Source: Saccharomycopsis malanga
Taxonomy: Eukaryota; Ascomycota; Saccharomycetes; Ascoideales; Saccharomycopsidaceae
Reading direction: 5' to 3'
Assembly (NCBI GenBank): GCA_004014935.1
Contig: CP025322.1
Coordinates: 1,922,001 to 1,986,000 of the forward strand
DNA length: 64,000 bases
This document shows positions 9,468-19,337 of the stretch, in pieces; the stretch's first letter is position 1, and every line of letters begins with the position of its first letter. The position numbers were made by a program, and so were the translations under genes. The notes under the pieces are model-generated. The model was given only the letters and a program-made list of their open reading frames with translations. It was not told the origin of the DNA and did not search any database.

Positions 9468-10085
9468 CAGGCATTTAAGGGACCTTATTAGTCTTCTTTA
9501 TCATATTTATGAGAGATCAAGTTGTTTCTTCATAAGGCTGTTGACGTTCTTATGATATATAGGACGCATGCCTACTCGAAAAACCAAAAAGTAATTTATT
9601 TCAGTCGTTTGGTGTGAAATATTCAATATCACGACTTTCAAGTATTTAGTGCGGTTTAACAAAGCTTTTTGCCGTTCAAAACGATTTGGAAAATGTTGAG
9701 ACTAACTACAGCTCCTTGATAGCAAATCCTATCCAAATCATAAGCACTGGAAGAAATTCCTTGCACATTACTAGCACAAGGTTGGCTGTAGCATTTAAGG
9801 TCAGTCTGAAACCTGGTCTATGCTCAGTGTTTGAGCGATTTATGGAGAAACAACAGCAAGCGGGAATGGTGTCTACGTGTTTTATGGGACCTATATATGT
9901 GTACAACTGATATATACAGAGCTGAAGATTAATAATTATTATTATCACAATTACTGGTCGTTCTAAACTGTAGAAACCCTGGTTTACAAACCGAAATCAA
10001 ATTTAATTTGCACAGGCTTAAAAATACCTCATTCATTTTCACTAAAATTAATGTCCATAAAAAATAAGTCTTATTATACAAATCA
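9468..10085. other. Intergenic region with one SINE tail relic
   Basis: No convincing gene: the frame open at 9686-9910 lacks an ATG. The only structure seen is the repeat tail at 9886-9946. Confidence 0.45.
9886..9946 (+). mobile_element. Degenerate 5'-truncated SINE-like copy (3' tail only)
   Basis: Plus orientation. GGGACCTATATATGTGTACAA, then ACTGATATATACAGAGCT and an ATT-rich tail, align with the last 60 bases of the dispersed element (ACGAAACTGATATGTACTGGGCTCG then ATT repeats), with several changes. Confidence 0.55.
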
Positions 10086-11222
10086 TCAACCAAACAACTG
10101 GATTCCTGTTGATTCCGCAGCACCTTGGTTTTTTTCTTCTATCTCACTACTTTCTGTATTGCTTTCCAGATGTTCTTCTTTTGTACTCACAGTTTCTACA
10201 TTCTTCTCCTTTTCTTGCTTGTCATTTTTGGTATCTTTAATATCTTTTTCAATCTTCTTATCATTATTCTCAATTATCTTATCATGATTCTCAATCTTCT
10301 TATTCTCTTTTTCTTTACTATCAGCATCTTTAGTACCAACACTCTTCATATCCTCTTTACTATCCTTCGTACTCTCGTTGTTGTTAACCTCCGCACTATC
10401 ACCCACTCTGCTGTTACTCAGATCAACCTTCTTCTTAGCAAACATGGCATCAACGTTATATCTTGAAAACTTGTTATAATCATCCACCACACTCAACCCA
10501 ATATTGTTTTTGAAACATTCTACCATGATAAGTTTATCAAACTCTTTCAAATCCACCTTATGGCCATATTCATGGCCCATGCATTCTGCCACTTTATTAA
10601 TTAATGTTTCTTTGGGTATGGTATTAAAGTTTCTTCTACTGACGTTGATAGCAAACTTGTAGTGAGGGTTGCCTTCTTCATGGAAATGGCGTTTAAGCAC
10701 TTTTTTTGCGAGTTTTGTCAATTCTTCAATCGAAGCATTGCATGACGATTGAACTGGTACGAGTTTCAAGACCAATCTAGTTTGTTTTGTCTTTGAATTA
10801 TACAAATCCGTCATGATTCGATGGATAAACTGTTCTGGATCAATTGGTTTTTTGAATTTGATGAAAACCAAACATTCTTGCCCGAGGAAAATTGGTTTTA
10901 ACAATTTATGATCTCCAGATTTGGATTTACCTAATCCTTCCAATTCTGCCTTTATAGAATCTTCTATTGAAAGTTCCTTCGTATCGCCTTCCCCTTCAGG
11001 TTTGCTACCATTCAGCAGCTCTTCAACTTTCTCTAAAGGTTTGATTCCATATTCCTCAAGCTTCTCAGAAAATAAATTCATCAATTCATCAATACATTGC
11101 TTCTCTTTATTTCTGGGACATGTAGCATACACACCAGCAACAGCAGGATCAATGATCCCTGTGGCCACCTTGTACTTCTTTCTTCTTCTGTCTCCAGAAC
11201 TCGCTGGTCCTCTTTTCCCCAT
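10086..11222 (-). CDS. TAN1: Tan1, THUMP-domain factor for tRNA ac4C12 acetylation
   Basis: 378 residues. The N-terminus MGKRGPASSGDRRRKKYKV is basic; residues about 20-250 match Tan1, with the THUMP domain at about 130-240 (ISRRN/NVSRRNFNTIPKETLINKVAECMG) ending in GLSVVDDYNKFSRYN. Family role: Tan1 binds tRNA(Ser) and tRNA(Leu) and delivers them to the acetyltransferase Kre33 for N4-acetylcytidine at position 12. Odd point: a C-terminal extension of about 110 residues, Lys/Glu/Asp/Asn-rich low complexity with repeated IENxDKxIEKD-like units, makes it longer than the 289-residue S. cerevisiae protein. It lies downstream of a long repeat-bearing intergenic region. Confidence 0.92.
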   Translation of the reverse strand: MGKRGPASSGDRRRKKYKVATGIIDPAVAGVYATCPRNKEKQCIDELMNLFSEKLEEYGIKPLEKVEELLNGSKPEGEGDTKELSIEDSIKAELEGLGKSKSGDHKLLKPIFLGQECLVFIKFKKPIDPEQFIHRIMTDLYNSKTKQTRLVLKLVPVQSSCNASIEELTKLAKKVLKRHFHEEGNPHYKFAINVSRRNFNTIPKETLINKVAECMGHEYGHKVDLKEFDKLIMVECFKNNIGLSVVDDYNKFSRYNVDAMFAKKKVDLSNSRVGDSAEVNNNESTKDSKEDMKSVGTKDADSKEKENKKIENHDKIIENNDKKIEKDIKDTKNDKQEKEKNVETVSTKEEHLESNTESSEIEEKNQGAAESTGIQLFG

Positions 11223-11523
11223 GGTGACTTTTGTAAACTTGATATAGTTGGAATTCAGGATATTTTAGAAACTCAGGTGAAAAGTTGTACATTTATGTCC
11301 GTGAATTTTCACTTTTTCCTTCATAAATTTTTCCTAGCTTAACCACCCGACATGGCGAACAGTAAGGAATCGTATAGAAATATGAGAAGCTGTATGTTTT
11401 CTACCAGTATGCCATATTGTTGGTTACTAAATAGGAAAAATACATACGGTTCAAGTATGGTCTGAAATCAACCGAAATTTTGGAAGAATTAGGTGTAGTT
11501 TAATTCGTCTAATTTCAACAGTT

Positions 11524-11566
11524 ATGTGCTGGGGTCGAAATATAAGATATTATTATTATTATTACT
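11524..11566 (+). mobile_element. SINE-like 3' end fragment with ATT tail
   Basis: Plus orientation. ATGTGCTGGGGTCGAAATAT then AAGATATTATTATTATTATTAC matches the 3' terminus and ATT tail of the dispersed element. The rest is absent, as in a strongly 5'-truncated copy. Confidence 0.65.
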
Positions 11567-12496
11567 TCAACACTTAAAAACCATCATTGGTTTTTACATA
11601 TCATGGAATGGTCTAAATTACAGTTTTCGGATTGCATTATTTTATATTACGAACCAACAAGGTGGGAATGCTTAAACACAATACATGTAATTCATATTTA
11701 AGCTCCTCTCTATTTTTAAGTATATTTCACAGATCTTGTAAAGGCAGTTTTTGCTAAGAAGTTAACTACAAGGGACAAATTCTTTAGTGCTTAACGTCTG
11801 CAAGATCAACTGCCAAGTGTTTGTCTCAGCCAAAAGCATGTAGTAGTTACTACATTTTCGTTCAAGCACCTAGGTGTAGCTCATTTACGCTTTTATTCCA
11901 GTCAACCTTGGGTGTTCATTGAAAGGCGGAATACTGATTAAATCTACCCAGACTTCTGCACTATGTTTTAACGAATGTTTGAAAAAGTCTTCTAATTTTG
12001 TGTATTTCAAGAAAAATATGATTATATGGACAGCCATCAAGTTTTAATGTTTTTCAAGATTTTTATAAATAGACCAATAGAAATAATTTCAAGACCAAAG
12101 ACAGGATGTACAATGGTATACGAAATTATCCCATACCAAGTCTGATAAAATAATAAGCATGTGTAGCAAGTTGAATGAATATATTTCAACTTTTTCGAGG
12201 ATAAATAATTTGTAAAAATTTACACTTTTCTTACCTACAGAGATTTATAAGAAAGGTTAGCTAATGAGGCTAAAAATGTTGTATTACATCAAACTCTTTG
12301 ATTTTTTATTTTACATCCCAAATCCATTAAAGTGTTGTATATTTCAGACATACAGATGACAGTTTACTATCGTCTAATTAATACGCGTACTCACCAAATT
12401 TGATAATGCTACACACTGCTAATAGTTGAATTAAAGGCGAATTTAAACAAGCCATTGTGACTACCATTATTCTGGACGATAATCATAAAAAAATGA

Positions 12497-12635
12497 AATA
12501 ATAATGTCTTATATTTCGAGCCCAGTACATATCAGTTTCATATATACGCGCTATGTCTAAAGGGACTTTATGAAGCCCATTAATAATCTTCTCCGAGAGC
12601 ACTGGCTATTGAGCCATACGATACGGCCCAGCGGC
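12497..12635 (-). mobile_element. Internally deleted SINE-like copy, minus orientation
   Basis: Read on the minus strand: head GCCGCTGGGCC, A-box-like region with a small internal duplication (GTATCGTATGGCTCAATAG), GTGCTCTCGGAGAAGA, then a direct jump to the 3' body (GGGCTTCATAAAGTCCC) and tail TACTGGGCTCGAAATATAAG. The B box and about 200 bases of body are missing. Imperfect flanking repeats TCATAAAAAAATG / TCATAAATAATG may be its target-site duplication. Confidence 0.72.
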
Positions 12636-12858
12636 TCATAAATAATGCTATATTTTATTAAAATGGACAAGTCGTGTAGTTTGCAATAAAAACAATGACA
12701 AACTTCAAAACCATGACTACAAGCCTACAAACATATTAAAACACTAATAAAACAAGGTTGGTGCATTGTTAGCAATAACAACTGCTAATTTTCGAAAAGG
12801 CTTTTGAAAAAAAAATAATAATAATAACAAATCAGTTATATTGTACAACAAGAATTTA

Positions 12859-14217
12859 TCATGGATAAGAAGCGTAAGAAATGATGAGTTCGCGGCCACC
12901 ATAGTTGTAACCGTTCAACTGGTCAATAGCAACTTGAGCATCTGCTTCATTTTCAAAACGGACCACTCCACTACCTTTTGGTCTTCCGGCCGACTTTTGG
13001 ATTTCTGCTTTGACAATAGGACCCACACTTTCAAAGAGATCATACAAGTCCTCATTAAATGTGGAGAAGGGCAAGTTTCCGACAAAAACAGTGTCACTTT
13101 TCTCGCCATTTCCTTCTACGCCTTTACTGAACTCAGATTCTTCTTCTCCAGATGCTTGCACATCATCTCCAACAGTTCCTGGCTCGCCGACTTCTTTCTC
13201 GTCGTCCAATCTGGCATTGTTTTTGCCGTTACGAACATCAATCTGTCTGCCGTCAAGGTCGTAGCCCTGGAACTTTTGAATGGCACGGTAGACTTCTTCT
13301 CTGGTGGCATAAGTGACAATACCATAACCTTTGGATCTTCCAGAGTCGTCGAGCCTAACGTCGGCATGCAAGACATCGCCAGCTCCGCGGAATAAGTCTT
13401 TCAAATCCTGCCAATTAGTTCTGAAAGGCAAGTTTCCTACAAACACCTCGTAGCCCTTAGAAGCGCTTCTTGGAGCATCTCTGCCGCCACGATAACTGTC
13501 TCTTTCTCTGTAGTTATCTCTTCCGCTACGGTAGCTGTCACCTCTGGTGCTATAACTGTCTCTGGAGCCTCTGTAGCTATCTCTGAAACGGTCTCTGCCG
13601 GAATCACGCTTTTCAGGAGGCGGATTGTCCTCTCTGACGAATATTTCACGGTCCATAAACGTAGTGTGATTGAATTTGTTAATGGCCCTCTGGACATCTG
13701 ATTCATTGCGAAATTCTACAGTGCTAGAAAGGGTTAGTGGTTATTATTTTGTAAAACAATGCCAAATGAAAAATACATACCCCATGCCTCTTGATTGACC
13801 ATGTGAGGTAACAATGTCTGCGCGAGTGACATCACCGACTAAAATCTGTTAATACTTGTGATTGATAATGAATATTAATGGATTTCGACACTTACTTGTC
13901 AGAAAATGTTCTTTCAATTCTCCCCAACTACAGTCAAATGGAAGATTGCCTATAAAAACGCTTTTGGAATAGTTTCTGTTGGTCTTGTCGGCATATGCTC
14001 CATTACTACTGAACTTTCCGGTCTCGCTATCTCTGCCGCCCCGGTAATTGTCTCTGGATCCATATCTTCTGCCTCCAGCACGGCCTTCATATCGGTCTCT
14101 GTAGCCTCCTCCACGGAAGCCAGAATCCGCTCTTCTCGGCGACCGCTCTCTTCTAGGAGATCTGGAACGCTCGCGCTCATCCCTAGGATAGTCATCAACA
14201 TCCATCTGTTCAGACAT
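12859..14217 (-). CDS. GBP2: Three-RRM, SR/RGG-type RNA-binding protein (Gbp2/Hrb1-like), two introns
   Basis: Spliced on the minus strand: exon 1 14217-13896, exon 2 13838-13781, exon 3 13723-12859, giving 414 residues. The N-terminus has SR and RGG motifs (RSRSPRR, RGGYRDR). RRM1 is at about 92-165 (SVFIGNLPFDCS; RNP1 RGMGTVEF assembled across exon 2/3), RRM2 at about 218-292 (EVFVGNLPF; KGYGIVTY), RRM3 at about 340-412 (TVFVGNLPF; KGSGVVRF). Another RGG/RDxY-rich linker separates RRM1 and RRM2. Family role: Gbp2/Hrb1 shuttle between nucleus and cytoplasm, join the TREX complex and act in quality control and export of spliced mRNA. The CTG at 13900-13902 falls where S. cerevisiae Gbp2 has Ser (EHFSQIG). 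Length is normal for the family. Confidence 0.92.
13724..13780 (-). other. Intron 2 of the GBP2-like gene
   Basis: 57 bases on the minus strand: donor GTATGT starting at 13780, branch CACTAAC, acceptor TAG ending at 13724. It splits a Gly codon in RNP1 of RRM1. Confidence 0.9.
13839..13895 (-). other. Intron 1 of the GBP2-like gene
   Basis: 57 bases on the minus strand: donor GTAAGT starting at 13895, branch TATTAAC, acceptor TAG ending at 13839. Splicing restores the conserved sequence EHF-x-TIGDVTRADI. Confidence 0.9.
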
Positions 14218-14633
14218 GGCTATTTTTTGGTTTATTGTTTTTAGTCATATCATTACTAAGTCTGCTTGCTCAGTTACACATAAACACTCTTAAAAATCTT
14301 TCGGGCTGTTACCCGGGGCCATCAATTTCACTATATAAGAGCCGTGGCCAATGGCTGTTAAGAAAGCAATATGATGAAGAGATTGTTGATTTATGGATAG
14401 AGGAGATTACAAGCTTACAGGGGGGGATTATCTGTGAATTGGGCGAGATTGTTGACAATATAAGGAAAGTTGTGTTGTTTAATAAGGTTAAAAGTTTGAA
14501 ATCAAACATATATCAAACATATAGGAAATCTTGAAAATTTCAAAGATTATTATTCAAGTATTGCTAGAAATTTCAAAGATAAAAAATATTTTTGTCAAGT
14601 TAACACTATAATACATACAGACAAGCTGACAGA
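14218..14633. other. Divergent GBP2-VPS1 promoter
   Basis: 416 bases between divergent ATGs. Apart from a Reb1-like site no defined element is seen; the open frame here lacks an ATG. Confidence 0.45.
14309..14316 (+). promoter_or_regulatory. Reb1-like site (TTACCCGG)
   Basis: TTACCCGG matches the Reb1 general regulatory factor consensus and sits in a divergent promoter, a usual place for such nucleosome-clearing sites. Motif match only. Confidence 0.45.
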
Positions 14634-17021
14634 ATGGCGTTTGATAATCATCTTTTGGATGTGATCAACCGGTTGCAAGATTTGGTTTATAATACAATTG
14701 GTAATGATTCGTTGGATCTTCCACAAATTGCCGTGATTGGATCACAATCTAGTGGCAAGTCGTCAGTATTGGAAAACGTTGTCGGCAAGGATTTCTTACC
14801 TCGTGGTGTTGGAATTGTGACTCGTAGGCCATTGATTTTGCAATTGGTCAGCATTGCAGACGATTCTCCTTTGATCTATCAAAACAACCATGACTACGTA
14901 GAGCAGATGAACGATCCTGAGCGCATCACCTTGGACGACCATCTCCGAAAGCAAACCAAAGCAGGGCCTCCTAACGAATGGGGCGAGTTTTTGCACATAC
15001 CACACAAACGGTTTTACAGTTTCCAGGACATCAAAAAGGAAATCGAGAACGAAACTTCGCGTATTGCCGGGAAAAACAAAGGCATCAGCAAGTTGCCAAT
15101 CAATTTGAAAATCTATTCTCCAAACGTCTTAAATTTGACATTGGTTGACTTGCCTGGCTTGACAAAGGTTCCTATTGGAGACCAACCTACTGATATCGAG
15201 GTGCAAATCAAAAATTTGATCACAGAATACATCTCAAAGCCCAATTGTATTATTTTGGCTGTGTCTCCAGCAAATGTGGACTTGGCCAACTCAGAATCCC
15301 TCAAAGTTGCCAGACAATTCGATCCCCAAGGCAGAAGAACCATTGGTGTTTTATCCAAGTTGGATTTGATGGATCATGGCACTAATGCGTTCGATGTCTT
15401 GTCCGGTAAGGTTTATCCCCTTAGATTAGGGTTTATTGGGGTTGTGAACAGATCTCAGCAAGACATTGTTCAAAATAAGTCTTTGGAGGACTCGTTGCGG
15501 TCCGAAAACGAGTTCTTTAGCCTGCATCCTGTGTATTCCAAGATCTCTAGCAAATGCGGCACTCAATATCTCTCCAAAACCCTCAATAACATTCTTATGA
15601 ACCATATCAGAGAAAAACTTCCAGATATCAAGGCAAAACTCAACACTTTAATGGGCCAAACAGAACAGGAATTGTTGAGTTACGGCGACCCTAAACAATA
15701 CACCACAGAAAACAGAGGCAACCTTATCTTGAAATTGATCAGTAAGTTTGCAAACAACTTCATCAATTCCATCGAGGGAAACCGAGTAGATGATATCATA
15801 TCCACAAAAGAATTGTGTGGCGGTGCTAGAATCTATTATATATATCATAATGTGTTTAGCAAGATCCTTAGTTCGATTGATCCTTGTACAAATTTATCAT
15901 TATTGGATATTAGGATTGCCATAAGAAACTCCACCGGTCCTCGGGCATCGTTGTTTGTTCCTGAGTTGGCTTTCGATTCCTTGGTAAAGCCACAAATTAA
16001 GCTTTTGGAGGAACCTTCTGTCAAATGTGTAGAATTAATTTATGAGGAATTGATGAAAATCTGCCACAACAATTGCTCCTCAAATGAACTCATAAGATAT
16101 CCTAAACTTCAAAGCAAATTGATTGAATCTGTCTCTGACTTGTTAAGAGAACGTCTAGGTCCTACCACTTCTTATGTGGAAAGTTTGATCCAAATCCATA
16201 GATCTTATATTAATACCAACCATAACTCGTTTATTGGCGCTGCTAATGCTATGAATCAAGTTTTGGAAGACCGCAAATCAGCCATGGCTGCTGCAGAGGC
16301 TGAGAAAAAGAAAGCTGAGAAAAAATCAAAAATTGTAGAAGAAGAATCTGAATTACTGGACTCTAAACACGAATCCATCATTGAGAAACTCCCACAATCT
16401 AACACCACTTCTAAAAAATCATCTAGAAAAACTAGTGCCACCACCAACGAGTTCGAGTTTGATGATAAATCCAACAAAGAATCCTTTTTGAACTTTTTCT
16501 TCGGAAAGGATGTTCCTAAACAGAACTCAAATGGTACTTCCACCACCAGCTTGTCTAATGGTAATATGTTTGGTAGTTCTCGCACCAACGGTTTCTCCAG
16601 CCAACCTCCTAACAATTCCACCTCTAGCTTTGACAATTCAAACTTGAATTTCATGAATAGGTTGCCTGAACAAATTGAACAATTGTCTTTGTCAAACCCG
16701 CAAAACCAGCCTGAAACTTCTGTTGATGAACTCACCGACCGCGAACAACTAGAATGCGAGTTGATCAAAAAGTTGATCATCTCTTATTTCGACATTGTCA
16801 GAGAGATGGTGGAAGATCAGGTCCCAAAATCTATCATGTGTCTTTTGGTAAACTACTGTAAAGATAACGTGGGCAACAAGCTCGTTGGTGAATTGTACAA
16901 GGAAGACAAGTTTGATAGTTTACTAGAGGAAGACAAGGAGTTGAGAATCGAAAGAGAAAAATGCGCCAAGTTGTTGGAAAGCTATAAAGAGGCCAGCAAG
17001 ATCATTGGAGAAATTGTCTAA
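14634..17021 (+). CDS. VPS1: Dynamin-like GTPase Vps1
   Basis: 795 residues. GTPase motifs: P-loop GSQSSGKSS (36-44), a Thr in RGVGIVTRRP, DLPGLTKVP (about 174), and LSKLDLMD for the base-binding (T/S)KLD. The dynamin middle domain follows to about residue 530; the GTPase effector domain is at the C-terminus (about 700-795). Family role: oligomerises on membranes to cut vesicles and organelles, acting in Golgi-to-vacuole sorting, endocytosis and peroxisome fission. Between the middle and effector domains lies a variable insert (about 540-690), first Lys/Glu-rich, then Ser/Asn-rich; it makes the protein about 90 residues longer than S. cerevisiae Vps1 (704). There is no PH or Pro-rich domain, as expected for Vps1. 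Confidence 0.96.
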   Translation: MAFDNHLLDVINRLQDLVYNTIGNDSLDLPQIAVIGSQSSGKSSVLENVVGKDFLPRGVGIVTRRPLILQLVSIADDSPLIYQNNHDYVEQMNDPERITLDDHLRKQTKAGPPNEWGEFLHIPHKRFYSFQDIKKEIENETSRIAGKNKGISKLPINLKIYSPNVLNLTLVDLPGLTKVPIGDQPTDIEVQIKNLITEYISKPNCIILAVSPANVDLANSESLKVARQFDPQGRRTIGVLSKLDLMDHGTNAFDVLSGKVYPLRLGFIGVVNRSQQDIVQNKSLEDSLRSENEFFSLHPVYSKISSKCGTQYLSKTLNNILMNHIREKLPDIKAKLNTLMGQTEQELLSYGDPKQYTTENRGNLILKLISKFANNFINSIEGNRVDDIISTKELCGGARIYYIYHNVFSKILSSIDPCTNLSLLDIRIAIRNSTGPRASLFVPELAFDSLVKPQIKLLEEPSVKCVELIYEELMKICHNNCSSNELIRYPKLQSKLIESVSDLLRERLGPTTSYVESLIQIHRSYINTNHNSFIGAANAMNQVLEDRKSAMAAAEAEKKKAEKKSKIVEEESELLDSKHESIIEKLPQSNTTSKKSSRKTSATTNEFEFDDKSNKESFLNFFFGKDVPKQNSNGTSTTSLSNGNMFGSSRTNGFSSQPPNNSTSSFDNSNLNFMNRLPEQIEQLSLSNPQNQPETSVDELTDREQLECELIKKLIISYFDIVREMVEDQVPKSIMCLLVNYCKDNVGNKLVGELYKEDKFDSLLEEDKELRIEREKCAKLLESYKEASKIIGEIV

Positions 17022-17689
17022 CTTTCTTTCTATACATATATAATGCCATCTGACTACCTTCAGATCAGTTGGCGGTTTGTATATAGATGCGAATACATTT
17101 ATTCAGTTGTTTTTAGTTTATATATTTGATGGTATGTATATCTCGGCTTTGAAAAGGTCTATTAAGAGTAGTTTACGTTATCAGACTAGTTAGGTTAAGA
17201 TTACAGTTAAGATCTAAATCTCAGCCAAAGCAAGTCTTATGACTGCCTTCAAGTCTTTAAAATGGCAGCTATATTTTGATATTCATCCAATAAAATAGAG
17301 ATTTCACCTATTTAGTTGAGAACAGTATGTAGTACGTATTGATGATAATAGATATAACTAACAGTTTCGCATATATCCTAAAAGTATTTAATTAAACCCA
17401 GTCGAATATCTCAATAAATGTCCGTAATTTTTTCAGCCAATGGATTGGAATACAAGTATTTGTATATATATTCTTATTAACTATTGATTATTACATTGAA
17501 AATTCTATTCGTTAGGCCTTGAATTATTAGATAAATAGTTTCAACCATCATATAATCTACTAATCTACTACGTTTTTCGCACTATCCAATTTGCATTGCG
17601 AAAAACCCATTAACTGCGACTTAAATTTAACTCTATTTCTTAACAATAACGTCCCGTATACTCAACACTCGTAAAATGCTATAATCATA
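17022..17689. other. Intergenic region
   Basis: 668 bases, AT-rich; no gene, repeat or regulatory site is recognised. Confidence 0.4.
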
Positions 17690-18721
17690 ATGAGCTTGCT
17701 CTTCCAATTGGTCTCTCGTATTATTAGGGTATGTTAGACTACATCTTTTACTCTTAAACTGGATTTGACTAACATGTTTAGACCGGTGCATTAGCCATAC
17801 AAGTCAAACACAACCAATCCAGAAAGTCAGTGTATGGTCTTTCCTTTGATTTGATATTGTTTACCGTATGTGTCAAAACATTGCTTATTCTACCCACAAA
17901 AATGTCTAACAGTTAGTTTTTGCAAAACCTTCAATCATTAGGATGTAGCTTCTTTTATAAACTAGACTTGATACAGACCGAATATGCTTATAGATACCCT
18001 ATGGCACCTACAATCCCACTATCTGGTTTGTTGGCTCTTTTAGACATTGCAAACGTGGCACTTTGTATGGCTTTATTCTGGCAGATGCTTTGGAAATACA
18101 AACTATCGCAGAATATTGAACAAAGCTTCTCCACATTAGGCTTACTCACGGTGGTTGCAATGCTGCTTTGGAATCTTTTTGTTATGCTCTCTCTCTACCG
18201 CTTCTTTAAACCTAAACAGTACATCCATAGATATATTGACGGGACGCCCAGTAGTATGGGTAGCTTTGGCTTGTTCTGGTTGGATTTGGTGTATTTCCTT
18301 GATCTTGAAAGCAGATTTTATGGATTCTTCCGTCTACTTCCCCAGGTACGTACGTGTCTGTGTTCTTGCAACATGATGATATTTAGCAAATGTACTAACA
18401 ATAAAGGCGTCTATGAACTTTGCCTCGTTCTCCAAATACGGTTACAGTAGCCAGTCCTTAAAATTAGAGATTCTCTCCAGTACTGTCTTAATATTTGGTT
18501 GGATATTTTCTAAATCTCAAAAAGAGGACATTTATACTCCAGAGTGCCTCAATTGCGAGTCGATAGTTTACGCAGTTTCAACATTCGTCGCTTCAACAAT
18601 AATTTTGTTCCAACAGAAAAGCTACGCAGCTTATAAACCAACTCTTCAAATGAAATACAAACCTATTCTGCAAACAGACAACAATGATGAAACTGAACTT
18701 GAAAGTTTGAGAGCTTGCTAA
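17690..18721 (+). CDS. PQ-loop membrane transporter, cystinosin-like, four exons
   Basis: Spliced: 17690-17728, 17782-17865, 17917-18345, 18407-18721, giving 288 residues. All junctions keep frame, and each intron has a GTATGT/GTACGT donor and a CTAAC branch. PQ-loop 1 is formed across exons 1-2 (TGALAIQVKHNQSRKSVYGLSFDLILF, typical of cystinosin and Ers1); PQ-loop 2 crosses the exon 3/4 junction (RLLPQ-ASMNFASFSKYGYSSQSL). About seven hydrophobic segments are visible. The tail is polar. Family role: PQ-loop proteins such as cystinosin/Ers1 move cystine or other small solutes out of the vacuole; the substrate here is unknown. Exon 1 begins with a short first helix, so an additional upstream exon cannot be ruled out. 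Read as separate ORFs, this gene would be missed. Confidence 0.8.
17729..17781 (+). other. Intron 1 of the PQ-loop gene
   Basis: 53 bases: donor GTATGT, branch GACTAAC, acceptor TTTAG at 17777-17781; phase 0. Confidence 0.85.
17866..17916 (+). other. Intron 2 of the PQ-loop gene
   Basis: 51 bases: donor GTATGT, branch TCTAAC, acceptor TTAG at 17913-17916, only about 7 bases after the branch A. The next AG downstream would put an in-frame stop, so the close one is chosen. Confidence 0.75.
18346..18406 (+). other. Intron 3 of the PQ-loop gene
   Basis: 61 bases: donor GTACGT, branch TACTAAC at 18393-18399, acceptor AAAG ending at 18406; phase 0. Confidence 0.85.
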
Positions 18722-19337
18722 TTTCTACTGTTACTATATTGTAAAATATCCCTGCGTCAAGAATGAAAAGGTTTACCGATGACTAGTTTTGCCCGTCTCA
18801 TAGGTAGGAGCAAGTTATTACGAACTAAAACATTTAACTAGAAATTCAAATATGGCTCAATATAGATTGTCTAGGGGATACACGAATAAATTGAGGATAA
18901 TATTTTAGGACAATATAACTGTCTCAAACCTGGTACACATTCAGTGACTTCTGGCTGTTTAATAAAGTATCGATATCAATGATTAAATGAGTGTTTTTCA
19001 AAAAATACTGTAAAATATTGATAAGTTAAAAAACTGTTTATGAAATTTGAGTAGATGAAACGTTTACCTTCAACTACAATCAAAGTACTCCCCGGAAATA
19101 CAAACCTCAACTACTCTACGTAAAAACAGTTTTGCCAATGCATCTCATTAAGTTGTTTTGCTATAAATCTCATTCACACTGATCACACAAGGCAGAGATC
19201 TAATATTACAAGTATTAACAGTTTTTCCACTGAGACTTTTGCAAGTTGTACAAATTAACTTAAAATTACTATTCTATCAGAGACATACTGGACGCGTTAA
19301 GATATATTACAATGCAATTGTGTATTATTTACAAAAG
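18722..19337. other. Intergenic region between convergent genes
   Basis: 616 bases; no gene or repeat is recognised. Confidence 0.4.

Larger units (their letters stand above)
11223..12858. other. 1.6-kb intergenic region carrying repeat copies
   Basis: AT-rich, without a convincing ORF. It holds a SINE tail fragment (11524-11566) and an internally deleted SINE copy (12497-12635). Nothing else is recognised. Confidence 0.5.

Noticed and set aside
9686-9910. 74-codon open frame after the first SINE
   Set aside because: No ATG, and its end runs into a SINE tail relic.
14235-14534. 99-codon ORF in the GBP2-VPS1 promoter
   Set aside because: It starts with TTG and lies in a divergent promoter containing a Reb1-like site.
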